A DNA stretch of 64,000 nucleotides from positions 87,720 to 151,719 of the forward strand of contig NZ_JAEMEF010000008.1 in NCBI RefSeq assembly GCF_016785945.1, in the 5' to 3' direction. This document shows positions 27,287-37,265 of this stretch, piece by piece (positions within the stretch are counted from its first letter, which is position 1; every line of letters begins with the position of its first letter). The notes beneath the pieces are model-generated. The model worked only from the letters and a program-made list of their open reading frames with translations, was not told the origin of the DNA and ran no database searches. The DNA is from Olleya sediminilitoris (GTDB taxonomy: Bacteria; Bacteroidota; Bacteroidia; Flavobacteriales; Flavobacteriaceae). A program made the translations under genes and the position numbers.

Positions 27287-28471
27287 TTATTGTACTACTT
27301 CAAGCTTAGTTGATTTGGTTATAGCTGGCTTTTTTTTTCCTCTATATACCCAAGCAATTTGAGCTAATTGAAATATGATTTTTACTGAATCTTTCATTGA
27401 TAGTTTAGAACCATCTGCATGAATCCATCTTTTTAATGGTTGCTCACAAAGCATTGACTTTGCTTTTTTTAATCCAAAATGAATACTCATTCTTTTAAAA
27501 ATTTCGACATCAAAAATCCATTGTGTAACAAACTTTTTACCAAATGCAATTTGAATAACATCTTTACTAAAGATTTTAGCGCCACATTGTGTGTCTTTAA
27601 AATCCATTCTTAAAATCTTTCTTATAATAAAGTTTATGGTCAAACTAATTATTTTTCTAGCAGACTCTTTAGTTATATCCGCTCCCATTCTTGATATTCT
27701 TGACCCACTAACTATTTTAAAATCTGAAGTTTCAATAGTTTTAACCAAGTCGTCAAAATCTGCTAAGTCTGTGGATAAGTCTGCATCTAAAAACCCTATA
27801 TAATCAAGATCTTCTTTTTCTGCCATGTGTAACATACCTAAACGAACAGCTTCAGCTTTTCCTCCATTTTTCTCACAGTCATAAACTGTAATAAAGTCCT
27901 CTCGTCCTTTTTGTAAATTATTTAAAACCTCTAAGGTTTTATCTTTACTACCATCGTTTACAAAACATAAATGGTAGCCTGTATATTTATCTATGTAAGA
28001 TAAAAACTCGTCACTTAACAAACGCTCTTCTTCATTGTAACAAGGTATTACAACACCAACACAACGATCCTGAATCATTACATTGCTAGCTGCTACAGTA
28101 TTTTCAACTACTGGAGCACCAATTAAGCGTTTAACACGTGCACTTATCTCGTTTAAACTTAAAGGTTTTTTCATGTAGTCGTTAATACCCAAATCAAAAC
28201 CTTCAGTAATTGTTTCGTCTTTATTATCTCCTGACAACACCATTATTGGTGTTTCAGATTTTTTAGCAATCCTTATGTATTTAACAATTTCTAATCCAGA
28301 CAAACCAGGCATATTGATGTCTACAATTACTAAATCTGGGTTAAAAGAATCGTAAGAGTCTAATCCTTTTTGACCATCAGTTTCTATCTTAACTTGATAA
28401 CCTAACTCGGTTAATCTTTTTTGTAAAGGCAGTAAAACCAACTGCTGATCATCTATTGCTAATACTTTCAT
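27287..28471 (-). CDS. Response-regulator receiver fused to ALG5-like polyprenyl-phosphate glycosyltransferase
   Basis: 394 residues. Residues 1-118 are a CheY-like receiver with the acidic pair DDQ (7-8), phospho-acceptor Asp51 in VIVDINMPGLSG, and the switch Lys in MKKP. After a short linker, residues about 135-394 are a GT2 enzyme: VVIPCYNEEERL, VNDGSKDKT, DADLSTD (metal site), GSRIS and DTQCGAKIF...WIFDVEIFKR, which is the pattern of dolichyl/undecaprenyl-phosphate glucosyltransferases such as ALG5. The predicted reaction is transfer of a hexose from a nucleotide sugar to a lipid phosphate at the inner membrane, controlled by phosphorylation of the receiver. The likely user of the lipid-linked sugar is the GT-C protein encoded divergently. 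The promoter carries the CCATTCGTC motif. Confidence 0.92.
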   Translation of the reverse strand: MKVLAIDDQQLVLLPLQKRLTELGYQVKIETDGQKGLDSYDSFNPDLVIVDINMPGLSGLEIVKYIRIAKKSETPIMVLSGDNKDETITEGFDLGINDYMKKPLSLNEISARVKRLIGAPVVENTVAASNVMIQDRCVGVVIPCYNEEERLLSDEFLSYIDKYTGYHLCFVNDGSKDKTLEVLNNLQKGREDFITVYDCEKNGGKAEAVRLGMLHMAEKEDLDYIGFLDADLSTDLADFDDLVKTIETSDFKIVSGSRISRMGADITKESARKIISLTINFIIRKILRMDFKDTQCGAKIFSKDVIQIAFGKKFVTQWIFDVEIFKRMSIHFGLKKAKSMLCEQPLKRWIHADGSKLSMKDSVKIIFQLAQIAWVYRGKKKPAITKSTKLEVVQ

Positions 28472-28502
28472 AACTAGGGTGTTTTATTGTTTTTTGATAC
28501 AC

Positions 28503-28576
28503 CAAAAATAGCATAGAATTGTGATGAAATTATCTTCTTTAGATTAAGCAGGCATTAAGTGTCGACGAATGGTAAA
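28503..28576 (-). promoter_or_regulatory. CCATTCGTC-motif promoter of the REC-GT operon
   Basis: On the minus strand TTTACCATTCGTCGACAC occupies 28576-28559 and a perfect -7 box TATTTTTG lies at 28510-28503, with 48 nt between motif and box. The upstream half TCTACAG begins 13 nt before ACCATT, as at other copies. The start codon is at 28471. Confidence 0.7.
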
Positions 28577-28671
28577 TTGCTGTAGATAATTAAAAATTGG
28601 AGCAGTATTTAATTTAATTATCTTTACAATTATGTATAACTTTAGGTTAACAAAATAACGATCAGTAATAA

Positions 28672-31600
28672 TTGAAAGAAACCTCAAATAAATTTTTAAT
28701 TGCCGCACTCCTATTAGGATTGTCTTTTCATGGTAGTTCCATATTTTTCACATTGGAAACTACGTATGATGCATTAATTCATTTATTTTTTGCAGATCAT
28801 TATGCTAATAGTTGGTTTGAACCCTGGAACTATGAGTGGTACACTGGTTTTACTGTACAAAGTTATCCGCCTTTAGTACATCAAACTATTGGTTTATTAT
28901 CATTAGTTGGAGGTTTAAAATTTGGAATGTTTAGCGTTGCGCTTATTGCAATTGTCCTATTTGTAACTGGTACGTATCGTTTTTCATTATTAATGACATC
29001 AAACAAAACAGTTGCTGGTTATGCTTGTGTTTTGGCTGTTTTCTCATCTTCTTTTGTAGAAACCCTTCATATTTTTGGGCAATTACCCAGTATTGTTGGT
29101 GTTTCAGTTTTAATGCATGCTTTACCTGAAATTTATTTATGGTTAAAAACAGGAAGAAAATGGTATTTAGCCACTAGTTTATCGCTTATAGCGGTTACAG
29201 TTACTTCACATCATGTAACACCAATATTTGGAATGGTATTTTTTATCTTTCCTTTAATAGGTATGGTGTTAATGGATGTTTCTAGAGAACAAGTGAATAG
29301 TATGAAGGAAGTAACCTTCAAAATATTTTTGAATAGCTTTTTCAAGCTTTTTAAACGTATTGTAAGCTTTGGCATGCTGTCTTTAGTGTTAATTGTAGGT
29401 TGTATTTTTCCGTATTGGTTAAACTCTAAAGCCAACCCAATTACGCAAGTACCTATACCACATGGTTCTCGAGATAATTTTTTAGAAATTACGTCTTCAG
29501 GATTAGTATTCTTTTTAATTCCTTGGGGAATTTTACTAATATTATTGCCTTACATTTTTTATAGATACTATAGCAAACGTTACTTGTTTTTTGGATTATC
29601 GGTTACCATTTGTACCATTTTAGGAACTGGAGGAACGACTCCTGTACCACTAAAAATGTTAGGAGAAACTGCTTTTAATATTTTAACTTTAGATAGATTT
29701 ACGCTTTGGGCTTCTATTTTATCCATTCCTTTAATGGGTGAATTTGCTTATCGCTTTGTGCAAGGCGATTTAAAAGCATTAATTCAATCTAAATTTGGTG
29801 CTGTTTACCATCGTATTATAGGTGGAATATTGGCTGGTTTATTTGTCTTTATGGTGGTTTTTACGATGAGTTTAAATTACTTTAGACCTTCACAACCGCA
29901 AAAAATAAAAATGCTACCTATTGTCAACTTCTTAAATCAAGATGATCATGATAAATGGCGCTTTTTAACGCTTGGTTTTGGAGACCAAATGGCTTGGTTG
30001 AGTGCACAAACTAATGCCATGACTGTTGATGGAAACTACCATTCTGCTAGAAGATTACCAGAATTAACCACAAGACCTATTGAGCGTTTAGAAAACTCTA
30101 AATTTAAAGGTGTTGCAGGTATTGGATCATTACAACAATTTTTAACCACTCCAGAAAAGTACAATTTAAAGTATATATTCTCTAACGATAAGTTTTACGA
30201 TCCAATCCTCTATTTCTGTGGTTGGCAACGCTTAAGACAATTAGAAAATGGTATTATGGTTTGGGAACGTTTAAACATTCCGCCAGTTTCTGCTATTTTA
30301 CCTAAAGAAGATGTTGCTAAATGGTTGAAGATTCATTGGGGAATTATGCCTTTTTTAACCGTTTTAATAGCGTTTGTATTAAACATACAAATGTTATTTG
30401 TTATTGCTTTAAAAACCAAAGAAAAACCGCTTCCAGATTTTTTAAAGTTTCCAATTAGTTATAATAAATTTAATAGAAATGTATTACGCATCATACACCT
30501 TTGGTCTTTAGTTTTGGCAGGAGTTGTATTTTACGGAGTCTATTTATTCTACATTAAAAACGAATCACAACTTAGCCCAGAAAATGCAATTATTGCCTAT
30601 TATGATGCCTTAGATTTTAAAGAATTTGAAAAAGCACATAGTTTAATTGATCCTAGTAGTAACATACCAATTGCGCAATACATGTTAGAAATTTCAGTGA
30701 CTGATGGACTTTTAAGTAGTTATGCAAAAATGGATGCTATTGAAACCGAAATTACTGCTGTAAACGATAGTACAGTCTCAGCAAAAGTGATTAGCCAATG
30801 GATTACACCTTTAGAAAAAATTGAAAAAGTAGATTACAAATCGCTTTCTAAAATTAAAGGAAAATGGTTTTTACAACCAGATGATTTAAATAACGATTTA
30901 CCTCCTGACCAATTGTACTCAGACAATGTTACTAAGTATTTTAATCAAGGACGACGACGCATTACAACAGAAGCAACCCATCATGAAGACATTTTAAAAC
31001 AACCCGTTTTAGAAGTTGTGTCGGCTAAACTGGTACATTATGATGGTAGTTATGCTATTATTGGTGAAGTACAAAACATAGACAATGTTCCGTCTGATGT
31101 TATTTTAAAAGGAACATTATATAATGATGACAATAAACAGTTGGCAACTTACAATGCCAAATACCATGTCAAGCATAAACTAATGCCTAAAGAATCTAGT
31201 AGTTTTAGAATTAATTTTGAAGGTATTGCTTGGTCTAAAACGCAAGATTCTATTCCTGACACATTTAATCCAGACGAATTTACACCTGTTGAATTTGAAG
31301 AACAACCAACAAAATTCAACTTACAAATCGCCGGAAATGTTGCAGGCACAGATTTATATAAAAATGTAGTTTTAAGTGAACTAAAAATTAAAGATTCTAT
31401 ATTAGAAGGAAATCTTTTTAATAGCGGTATTCAAGAAATTACAATACCTCAACTTCTAATTACGTATTATGATGAGAACAAAAACATGATTTGGGTAGAT
31501 CATTTATTTGTTAAAGCAGGAGTTAGGCAACAACGTAAACAACATTTTGATTATACTATTTTACAAAGTGGTAAAGTAGAAATTATTAACGATAGTATGA

Positions 31601-31761
31601 AAAACATCTTTGTAAATGGTTTACCAAACGAAGATATCTCAGACAAAATAGTACCAAACCGAATTATAGATCATACAAACGCACAATTACAACCTATTGA
31701 GCATCCAGATTTTAGTTATATTAAAATAGAAATTAACACTTATATAGGTAGCCCAAATTAA
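28672..31761 (+). CDS. Large GT-C-type membrane glycosyltransferase with periplasmic C-terminal domains
   Basis: 1029 residues from a TTG start at 28672; no in-frame ATG precedes a stop upstream and the first residues already enter a membrane helix. About 12 hydrophobic segments fill 8-400 and 545-640. The first outer loop has an acidic TLETTYDALIHLFFADHY region, as in GT39/PTPS-related GT-C proteins, which use lipid-linked sugars. The C-terminal third (about 640-1029) is soluble and periplasmic: an NTF2-like region (SPENAIIAYYDALDFKEFEKA) and two beta domains like those that follow such proteins. It begins a three-gene operon (overlapping stop and start TAATG). Its donor may be made by the divergent REC-GT fusion. 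No experimental name is recognised. Confidence 0.78.
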   Translation: MKETSNKFLIAALLLGLSFHGSSIFFTLETTYDALIHLFFADHYANSWFEPWNYEWYTGFTVQSYPPLVHQTIGLLSLVGGLKFGMFSVALIAIVLFVTGTYRFSLLMTSNKTVAGYACVLAVFSSSFVETLHIFGQLPSIVGVSVLMHALPEIYLWLKTGRKWYLATSLSLIAVTVTSHHVTPIFGMVFFIFPLIGMVLMDVSREQVNSMKEVTFKIFLNSFFKLFKRIVSFGMLSLVLIVGCIFPYWLNSKANPITQVPIPHGSRDNFLEITSSGLVFFLIPWGILLILLPYIFYRYYSKRYLFFGLSVTICTILGTGGTTPVPLKMLGETAFNILTLDRFTLWASILSIPLMGEFAYRFVQGDLKALIQSKFGAVYHRIIGGILAGLFVFMVVFTMSLNYFRPSQPQKIKMLPIVNFLNQDDHDKWRFLTLGFGDQMAWLSAQTNAMTVDGNYHSARRLPELTTRPIERLENSKFKGVAGIGSLQQFLTTPEKYNLKYIFSNDKFYDPILYFCGWQRLRQLENGIMVWERLNIPPVSAILPKEDVAKWLKIHWGIMPFLTVLIAFVLNIQMLFVIALKTKEKPLPDFLKFPISYNKFNRNVLRIIHLWSLVLAGVVFYGVYLFYIKNESQLSPENAIIAYYDALDFKEFEKAHSLIDPSSNIPIAQYMLEISVTDGLLSSYAKMDAIETEITAVNDSTVSAKVISQWITPLEKIEKVDYKSLSKIKGKWFLQPDDLNNDLPPDQLYSDNVTKYFNQGRRRITTEATHHEDILKQPVLEVVSAKLVHYDGSYAIIGEVQNIDNVPSDVILKGTLYNDDNKQLATYNAKYHVKHKLMPKESSSFRINFEGIAWSKTQDSIPDTFNPDEFTPVEFEEQPTKFNLQIAGNVAGTDLYKNVVLSELKIKDSILEGNLFNSGIQEITIPQLLITYYDENKNMIWVDHLFVKAGVRQQRKQHFDYTILQSGKVEIINDSMKNIFVNGLPNEDISDKIVPNRIIDHTNAQLQPIEHPDFSYIKIEINTYIGSPN

Positions 31762-32981
31762 TGCAAAAACAACGAACATATCTGTTTTTTTTAGGATTGA
31801 TTTTATTATCATCCTTCGCAATCGTACGACAAAATAAAGCTTCGGTTGTTATGAAACTATTAACTACTAAAACCGACTTTGAGGTTGGTCAAACTGTTAT
31901 ATTACAATTTTCAAATACACAAGAAGCAGACAAACCGTTGCTTTATTGTTCTAACAGTTATGGTTCTACTTTAATTACTTCGACTATAAAAAACAACACA
32001 CTAGAATATGTCATTCCAGAAAACATTACCAAAAAAATTGGCGTCATCAATTGGACTATTTTAAATGCAAACAAATCGCTTTCTGGAACATTACATATAC
32101 TTCCAAAAGCAGAAGTTGCAACCATGGAAACCTATATTGGTCCTCCAAGCATTGAAGCTGGTGGAACAGATTACACCATGTTGGTTGTTATTCCAACAGA
32201 CTCTCTAGATAATCCTGTACCAAAAAACACTTTAGTAAACGAGAAACATCAGTTTTTATCTTCGGAAGAAACGCATGATATTTTTACAGATAAACTTATT
32301 GCTTATAGAAATATTTATTCGAAAAAAGAAAGTGGTCGTATGTTGGTTTCGTCAGAAAGCTTAGGCATCAACTCTAAAGAATTCACCATTAATGTTATGC
32401 CAGCAATTCCTACTGGATTTACTATAAGTGCGACAAGACCGCATAACTATTCCGATGGAAATCAAATTACGACATTTACGACCTCTATTATAAAAGATGA
32501 ACACAATAATGTTGTTAGTGACGGTACTTTTGTAACCTTTTTTATTACCAATCAAGAACAGTATGTTTTAAAAACAACTGGCACAACCATTGATGGAGTT
32601 GCAACCTCAAAAATGATTCATCCAGATTATGCAGACACTTGGAGTATAAAAGCGTATGTTGATGGTATGTCCGAAAGTAATAGCATTACCTTAAGCTACA
32701 AACAAGTTATTGAAGATTTTGAGGTTGCCTTTTCTGAAAAAAATCGTTTAATAACCGTTGGTCCTTTGCAAAGTTTTATGCAGCAAATGATTCCGGATGG
32801 ATTACACATTAAACTTAAAATATATAAGGATAATATATTAGTAGAAACATTGACTAAAACATCGTTTAATGGTTATACTACTTTTAAGCTGAAACCTGCT
32901 ATTTACAGTCATGGTAATTATGATTTTAGTTTAGAAACTGCTGGAGTAGCAAAACAATTTAAAACAATCAAACTATGGTAA
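31761..32981 (+). CDS. Periplasmic Ig-like (invasin/Big_1-like) domain protein
   Basis: 406 residues with an N-terminal signal anchor (about 5-23). The rest is all-beta. A bacterial Ig/invasin-like domain is suggested near 225-320 by TGFTISATRPHNYSDGNQITTFTTSI and the repeat GTTIDGVATSKM. No catalytic motif is seen. It overlaps the GT-C gene by one base and the next gene by seven bases, so the three products are made together and probably form or serve one complex at the inner membrane or periplasm. A part in presenting or guiding the nascent polymer is inference only. Confidence 0.65.
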   Translation: MQKQRTYLFFLGLILLSSFAIVRQNKASVVMKLLTTKTDFEVGQTVILQFSNTQEADKPLLYCSNSYGSTLITSTIKNNTLEYVIPENITKKIGVINWTILNANKSLSGTLHILPKAEVATMETYIGPPSIEAGGTDYTMLVVIPTDSLDNPVPKNTLVNEKHQFLSSEETHDIFTDKLIAYRNIYSKKESGRMLVSSESLGINSKEFTINVMPAIPTGFTISATRPHNYSDGNQITTFTTSIIKDEHNNVVSDGTFVTFFITNQEQYVLKTTGTTIDGVATSKMIHPDYADTWSIKAYVDGMSESNSITLSYKQVIEDFEVAFSEKNRLITVGPLQSFMQQMIPDGLHIKLKIYKDNILVETLTKTSFNGYTTFKLKPAIYSHGNYDFSLETAGVAKQFKTIKLW

Positions 32982-34489
32982 GTATTAATAAAAATATTAT
33001 GCGTACCATATTAATAGCCTCGTATATTATGCTTGTAGCCTTAATTATTTCTGGAGTTAGTGCTTTATTTAGTTACCTAAATACTGGTGCAGACCGAAGT
33101 AAAATGCTGCATACCGAAATTAAAAAAGTAGAACAATATTTACCTACAATAAATTGGGAACCTTTACAAAACGAAGGACGACCAATGGATAACGAAAACC
33201 TAAATGCATTACAAAACGATTATTTAGATGCTTGGTATGTTAAGCAAATTGCTTACAAAACCAATAAAACTGCTGGAATAAAAGACTATTATACAGATAG
33301 TGCAAGAGAAAACTTATTTGCGTTTATAGACTTAAACAAAGCGCAAGACATTACCATAGAAGCTACTACTTTAAAACACAACCCTACTTTAGAGTTTTTT
33401 AGTGAAGACGGACAAATGGCTGTCATTACAGACCGAAATGTTATTGAATACAAACGTGTATTTAAAGCTAATAAGTTGGTTTTAGAAACTACTGAAACCT
33501 CAACATACCAAATGGTGTTTTTGCTTGAAGATGGTTTCTGGCGTATTAGACATTTGGTTAAAGAAGAAGCTGATATTTACAATAAGCAACCAAAACAAAT
33601 TGCTGTTGATAGTTTAAATATTAAAGGCATTAATTACTATCCGCAAGCCAATCCTTGGGATATGTTTGGCAATGCTTTTTCTACCGATACTATTGCAAAA
33701 GATTTTAAAATAATTAAAGATGCAGGTTTAAACTCTGTCAGACTATTTGTGCAATACGAAGATTTTGGTAAAGCCGCGATAGATTATAAAAAAGTAGACA
33801 AATTAAAGCAAACTTTAGATATGGCAGCTGCTAACAATTTAAAAGTCGTTTTAACGCTTTTTGACTTTTATGGAGATTATAATGTTATGAGTTGGACTTT
33901 AAATCAACGTCACGCAGAAGGTATTGTAAATGCTGTTAAAGACCACAAAGCCTTATTAGCTTGGGATATTAAAAACGAACCTAATTTAGATTTTGAATCT
34001 AGAGGAAAAGATAACGTTATTGCATGGTTAGATAATATGATTGATTTAGTCAAAGAAATTGATACTGTACATCCAGTAACCATAGGTTGGTCCAATACTG
34101 AAAGTGCTACTATTTTAAAAGATAAAGTAGATTTTATATCATTTCATTATTACGAAGATTTGGAACAATTAGATGAAGCCATTACAACCATGAAAAAAGA
34201 AATACCAAACAAACCCTTAGTTTTGCAAGAGTTTGGAATGTCTTCATATTCTGGATTGTGGAAACCTTTTGGGTCTTCAGATGAAGACCAAGCTAATTAT
34301 CACAAAAAAATCCAAGAACAAATTGCAGCAAATAAGTTGCAATTTATGTCTTGGACTTTATATGATTTTACTTCTGTACCTAATGATGTTGTAGGTAGAC
34401 TACCTTGGCGTAAAAATACTCAAAAGCATTTTGGGTTTATTGATAAAAATGGGACAAAAAAACCTGCTTTTAAATATATAACACATTAA
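32975..34489 (+). CDS. Membrane-anchored GH5-like glycoside hydrolase
   Basis: 504 residues. An N-terminal transmembrane anchor (about 9-33) leads to an NTF2-like domain (about 65-200, DYLDAWYVKQIAYKTN through DGFWRIRHLVKEE), then a GH-A (beta/alpha)8 domain (about 210-504). Acid/base Glu is in WDIKNEPNLD and the nucleophile Glu in LVLQEFGMSS, as in GH5-type endo-glucanases and mannanases. Facing the periplasm, it could trim or release the polysaccharide made by the cluster, as cellulases do in cellulose synthase operons. It starts inside the end of the preceding gene. Its substrate is unknown. Confidence 0.8.
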   Translation: MVSINKNIMRTILIASYIMLVALIISGVSALFSYLNTGADRSKMLHTEIKKVEQYLPTINWEPLQNEGRPMDNENLNALQNDYLDAWYVKQIAYKTNKTAGIKDYYTDSARENLFAFIDLNKAQDITIEATTLKHNPTLEFFSEDGQMAVITDRNVIEYKRVFKANKLVLETTETSTYQMVFLLEDGFWRIRHLVKEEADIYNKQPKQIAVDSLNIKGINYYPQANPWDMFGNAFSTDTIAKDFKIIKDAGLNSVRLFVQYEDFGKAAIDYKKVDKLKQTLDMAAANNLKVVLTLFDFYGDYNVMSWTLNQRHAEGIVNAVKDHKALLAWDIKNEPNLDFESRGKDNVIAWLDNMIDLVKEIDTVHPVTIGWSNTESATILKDKVDFISFHYYEDLEQLDEAITTMKKEIPNKPLVLQEFGMSSYSGLWKPFGSSDEDQANYHKKIQEQIAANKLQFMSWTLYDFTSVPNDVVGRLPWRKNTQKHFGFIDKNGTKKPAFKYITH

Positions 34490-34518
34490 TTGTTTGGGAC
34501 AAAAAAGGTATACTATAA

Positions 34519-35757
34519 TTATTCTACTGTGGTAGGTTGTATATCTATAGTTTGCTTTTTTCTAGATTTAGTTGGTCTTTTTTTTTGAATAATCTTATCA
34601 AAATTATTCAAATACATACTTGCTATTTTTTCCATTGGATAGGCTGTTGCTGCTTCATAATTTGCTTTACCTAATTCAATTCTGTAATCATTATTGGTTA
34701 CAATAGCTTCAATTGCTTTGGCTAAACTATCAATAGATGTTGGGTCAAAAAACTCACCTTTATAACCTTCATCTTTAACTAATAAAGCAAGATCTCCTAA
34801 ATCTGGCATTACAACTGCTTTACCGTAACTTCCAGCTTGATGTAAAACTCCAGAGCTTCCTGTTGTGGATGTATAAGGAAATACAACTACTGCACTTTCG
34901 TTAAATAATACAGGTACTTCTACTTCTTCTACATAACCTGTAAAACGTACTTGCGGTACATGTTTATAATCTTCTTTTACTTTAGCTAAATAACCTGGTA
35001 CATTTGGGTTGTCTGTTCCTGCAATTACAACTTCAAGATCCATTCCTGTATATTTTCTAACTTTTTCTACAGCTTCAATCATACCTTCAACCTTTTTATA
35101 GGTACCAAATTTCCCGAAAGTCATAATCTGTAAAGGTCCTTTTGGCAAACTGTAATCTGGTTGTATTTCAGTAACTTCAAAAGTTCCATGCGGAATTAAT
35201 GTTACATTTTTGGCCTTATATTTTTTCTCTAAAATGTCAACGTACTTTTGCATTGTTACTGCAACTGTATCTGCTTGTAATATTAATTTTGTTAGAGTTG
35301 TACCAATAAAACCATATACTTTTTGCATTAGTTTATTACTTGTAAATCCTGCAGATCCTAAATCTACCTCTTCAAGTATATTATGTAATAAAACGATGTT
35401 TGGTATGTTTTTTAACTTACAAACTAATGGTAACATTAAACCTAAAGCTGCAGCTATTTTTTTATCTCCAAACTTCATGAACTGCAAGTTAAATAATACT
35501 GCATCTGGTTTGGTTGCATTAATAGCTTTAGTAACGTTGATTATGTTAGTATAGCTATTAAAAGCCCAACACTCTTTAACAGTGATCTTACATCCAGCTT
35601 CAGTAAACGCGATATCTTTTACGCCTTCTGTTTTATCTGTAAGCAACACTATTTCTGTTACATTATCTTTTTGTCTAAAATGCTTTACTAAATGGTAAGC
35701 GTACTCGTTTAGTGTGACTTTACTTGGTGGATATGCTGTTACGATTGCTAGTTTCAT
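34519..35757 (-). CDS. GT4-family glycosyltransferase
   Basis: 412 residues in GT-B form. The N-terminal half begins KLAIVTAYPPSKVTLNEYAYHL; the C-terminal half has MTFGKFGTYKKVEGMIEAVEKV, VVFPYTSTTGSSGVLHQAGSYGKAVVMPDLGD and the usual late acidic region GYKGEFFD. A basic, disordered tail (about 390-412) may touch membrane or partners. It transfers a sugar from a nucleotide donor in the cytoplasm, probably during assembly of the same polysaccharide. It is convergent with the GH5-like gene. Its own promoter carries the CCATTCGTC motif, and a terminator separates it from the flippase upstream. Confidence 0.9.
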   Translation of the reverse strand: MKLAIVTAYPPSKVTLNEYAYHLVKHFRQKDNVTEIVLLTDKTEGVKDIAFTEAGCKITVKECWAFNSYTNIINVTKAINATKPDAVLFNLQFMKFGDKKIAAALGLMLPLVCKLKNIPNIVLLHNILEEVDLGSAGFTSNKLMQKVYGFIGTTLTKLILQADTVAVTMQKYVDILEKKYKAKNVTLIPHGTFEVTEIQPDYSLPKGPLQIMTFGKFGTYKKVEGMIEAVEKVRKYTGMDLEVVIAGTDNPNVPGYLAKVKEDYKHVPQVRFTGYVEEVEVPVLFNESAVVVFPYTSTTGSSGVLHQAGSYGKAVVMPDLGDLALLVKDEGYKGEFFDPTSIDSLAKAIEAIVTNNDYRIELGKANYEAATAYPMEKIASMYLNNFDKIIQKKRPTKSRKKQTIDIQPTTVE

Positions 35758-35804
35758 AATACCTGTATTTATATTTTTTAATATCTTGTCTCTTGATTAC
35801 ATTA

Positions 35805-35878
35805 CAAATTTGGACTTTTAAAAAGAGTTATTCTATTAACCTTAGACAGAATGCATTTTGGTGTAGACGAATGGTAAA
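35805..35878 (-). promoter_or_regulatory. CCATTCGTC-motif promoter of the GT4 gene
   Basis: Minus strand TTTTACCATTCGTCTACAC at 35878-35861; -7 candidate CAAATTTG at 35812-35805 (one mismatch to TAnnTTTG); 48 nt between them. TCTATAG starts 13 nt before ACCATT. The start codon is at 35757. Confidence 0.7.
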
Positions 35879-35932
35879 AATCTATAGATTTACCTATTTT
35901 ACAGATAGTTACAAAACCTACAAAAAACAAAA

Positions 35933-35958
35933 AAGGCTGTAGTACAAACTACAGCCTT
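35933..35958 (-). terminator. Intrinsic terminator of the STAS/flippase operon
   Basis: Stem AAGGCTGTAGT and ACTACAGCCTT with a 4-nt loop; on the minus strand a T-rich run follows. It lies 32 nt after the flippase stop. Confidence 0.85.
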
Positions 35959-35989
35959 CAACCAAAATAAACTAAAAAAACACTCAATT

Positions 35990-37234
35990 CTATTGTTTCA
36001 ACTTAGAGTCGAAAACAAAAAAACTAATTTGTATTACAAGTAATAACGACATGGCTATAATCTGCATGTGTACGACTTGTTCTAAACTGTCATGAAAAAA
36101 TATTACTAATCCCATTTGAAGCATTCCAAACACTCCAGAGATCACAACAGGAATGTATCTGTCTAATGATAAATAGTAATATGCAAATATATTTGAGATG
36201 GCAAACAAACCTGTTGCCAAAGCGTACTTCCATAATAAAGGAGCCATAGCTAAATAACTATCACCAAATAAAATGGTAATTGCTGTTTTTGGGAATAAGG
36301 CACAACCAATAACGATAACGGTTGCAATTCCTGCTATATAACCAACATACTTAAACAATATTGGCGCTGTTGCTTTACCTTCTTTTTTTAACTGTACTAC
36401 AGTTGGTAGTAATAACATTACAAACATCCAAGCTATGAAGTAAACTATACGACCTATTAAGGCTAATGAAGCGTATAATCCTGCATCATAAGAGTCAAAG
36501 TAATGTTTAACTAATAATATGTCACTATTATTAATTATAATTTGAGTTAGCTCATAAAACGCAGTGATTATAAAAAAGCTACGAACTTGTTTTGACTGCG
36601 TTGCATCAATAGCTAATATATTTTTAAATTTTAAATTTTTAAATTTAAAAGGTATTAATCCAAAACCAAACGAAATTAAAATTCCGATAGCAATCACAAC
36701 CGATGATTGCATGTTAAATAAAAAGATCAATCCTAAGGTAATAACCAATCGACTTAGCATTTCTGCTTGATAAGTAATTGATAAAAACTTAAATTCTTTT
36801 TTACCCTGAAACACACCTCTGTTTACACTCATTAAAAAATAAAGCGGTACACCAATTCCAAATATGGTAAACATGCTTGACGACGATGTGTTAAAAACAA
36901 TTTGTAATTGTTTTGCAAATATTATAATTAAAGCTCCAAAGCCCAATCCCACAATAGTAGCATGCTTATATATTTTAGCTACAAAATTGGCGAAAGTTTC
37001 ATTTTCAAAAATTACCGAAAACTTTGCTGTTACTAACTGAAATGTCATAGCTACAAAAGATAACACCAACAAAAAGGTAATTAAAACAGCTGCGTCTGCA
37101 AATTGTGCTGGTCCTAATACACGACCTAGAATTAGGTTGTATAAATAGTTTCCTCCATTTACTGCCAATACACTTAGCATAAACAGTTGCTCTGGAGATA
37201 TTTTTCTTGATTTTAACATCGATAAAACTTGCAT
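35990..37234 (-). CDS. Wzx-type polysaccharide flippase (MOP superfamily)
   Basis: 414 residues with about 12 hydrophobic helices. It opens with GNYLYNLILGRVLGPAQFADAAVLITFLL, the usual first block of MOP-family O-antigen/exopolysaccharide flippases, and has GRIVYFIAWMFVMLLLPTVVQLKKEG in the middle. The predicted role is to flip lipid-linked oligosaccharide across the inner membrane. It follows the two STAS genes by 31 nt and shares their promoter. Its presence points to a lipid-linked route for the polymer, in line with an ALG5-like GT2, a GT-C protein and a GT4 enzyme nearby. Confidence 0.88.
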   Translation of the reverse strand: MQVLSMLKSRKISPEQLFMLSVLAVNGGNYLYNLILGRVLGPAQFADAAVLITFLLVLSFVAMTFQLVTAKFSVIFENETFANFVAKIYKHATIVGLGFGALIIIFAKQLQIVFNTSSSSMFTIFGIGVPLYFLMSVNRGVFQGKKEFKFLSITYQAEMLSRLVITLGLIFLFNMQSSVVIAIGILISFGFGLIPFKFKNLKFKNILAIDATQSKQVRSFFIITAFYELTQIIINNSDILLVKHYFDSYDAGLYASLALIGRIVYFIAWMFVMLLLPTVVQLKKEGKATAPILFKYVGYIAGIATVIVIGCALFPKTAITILFGDSYLAMAPLLWKYALATGLFAISNIFAYYYLSLDRYIPVVISGVFGMLQMGLVIFFHDSLEQVVHMQIIAMSLLLVIQISFFVFDSKLKQ

Positions 37235-37265
37235 CTTAATAGCGATTTAAGGTTAAGGTTTTTAG

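Noticed and set aside
28559..28572. GTCGAC within the motif as a simple palindromic operator
   Set aside because: Three of the six copies (35861, 44254, 44864) have GTAGAC instead, and so does not conserve the palindrome; the conserved part is the asymmetric CCATTCGTC.
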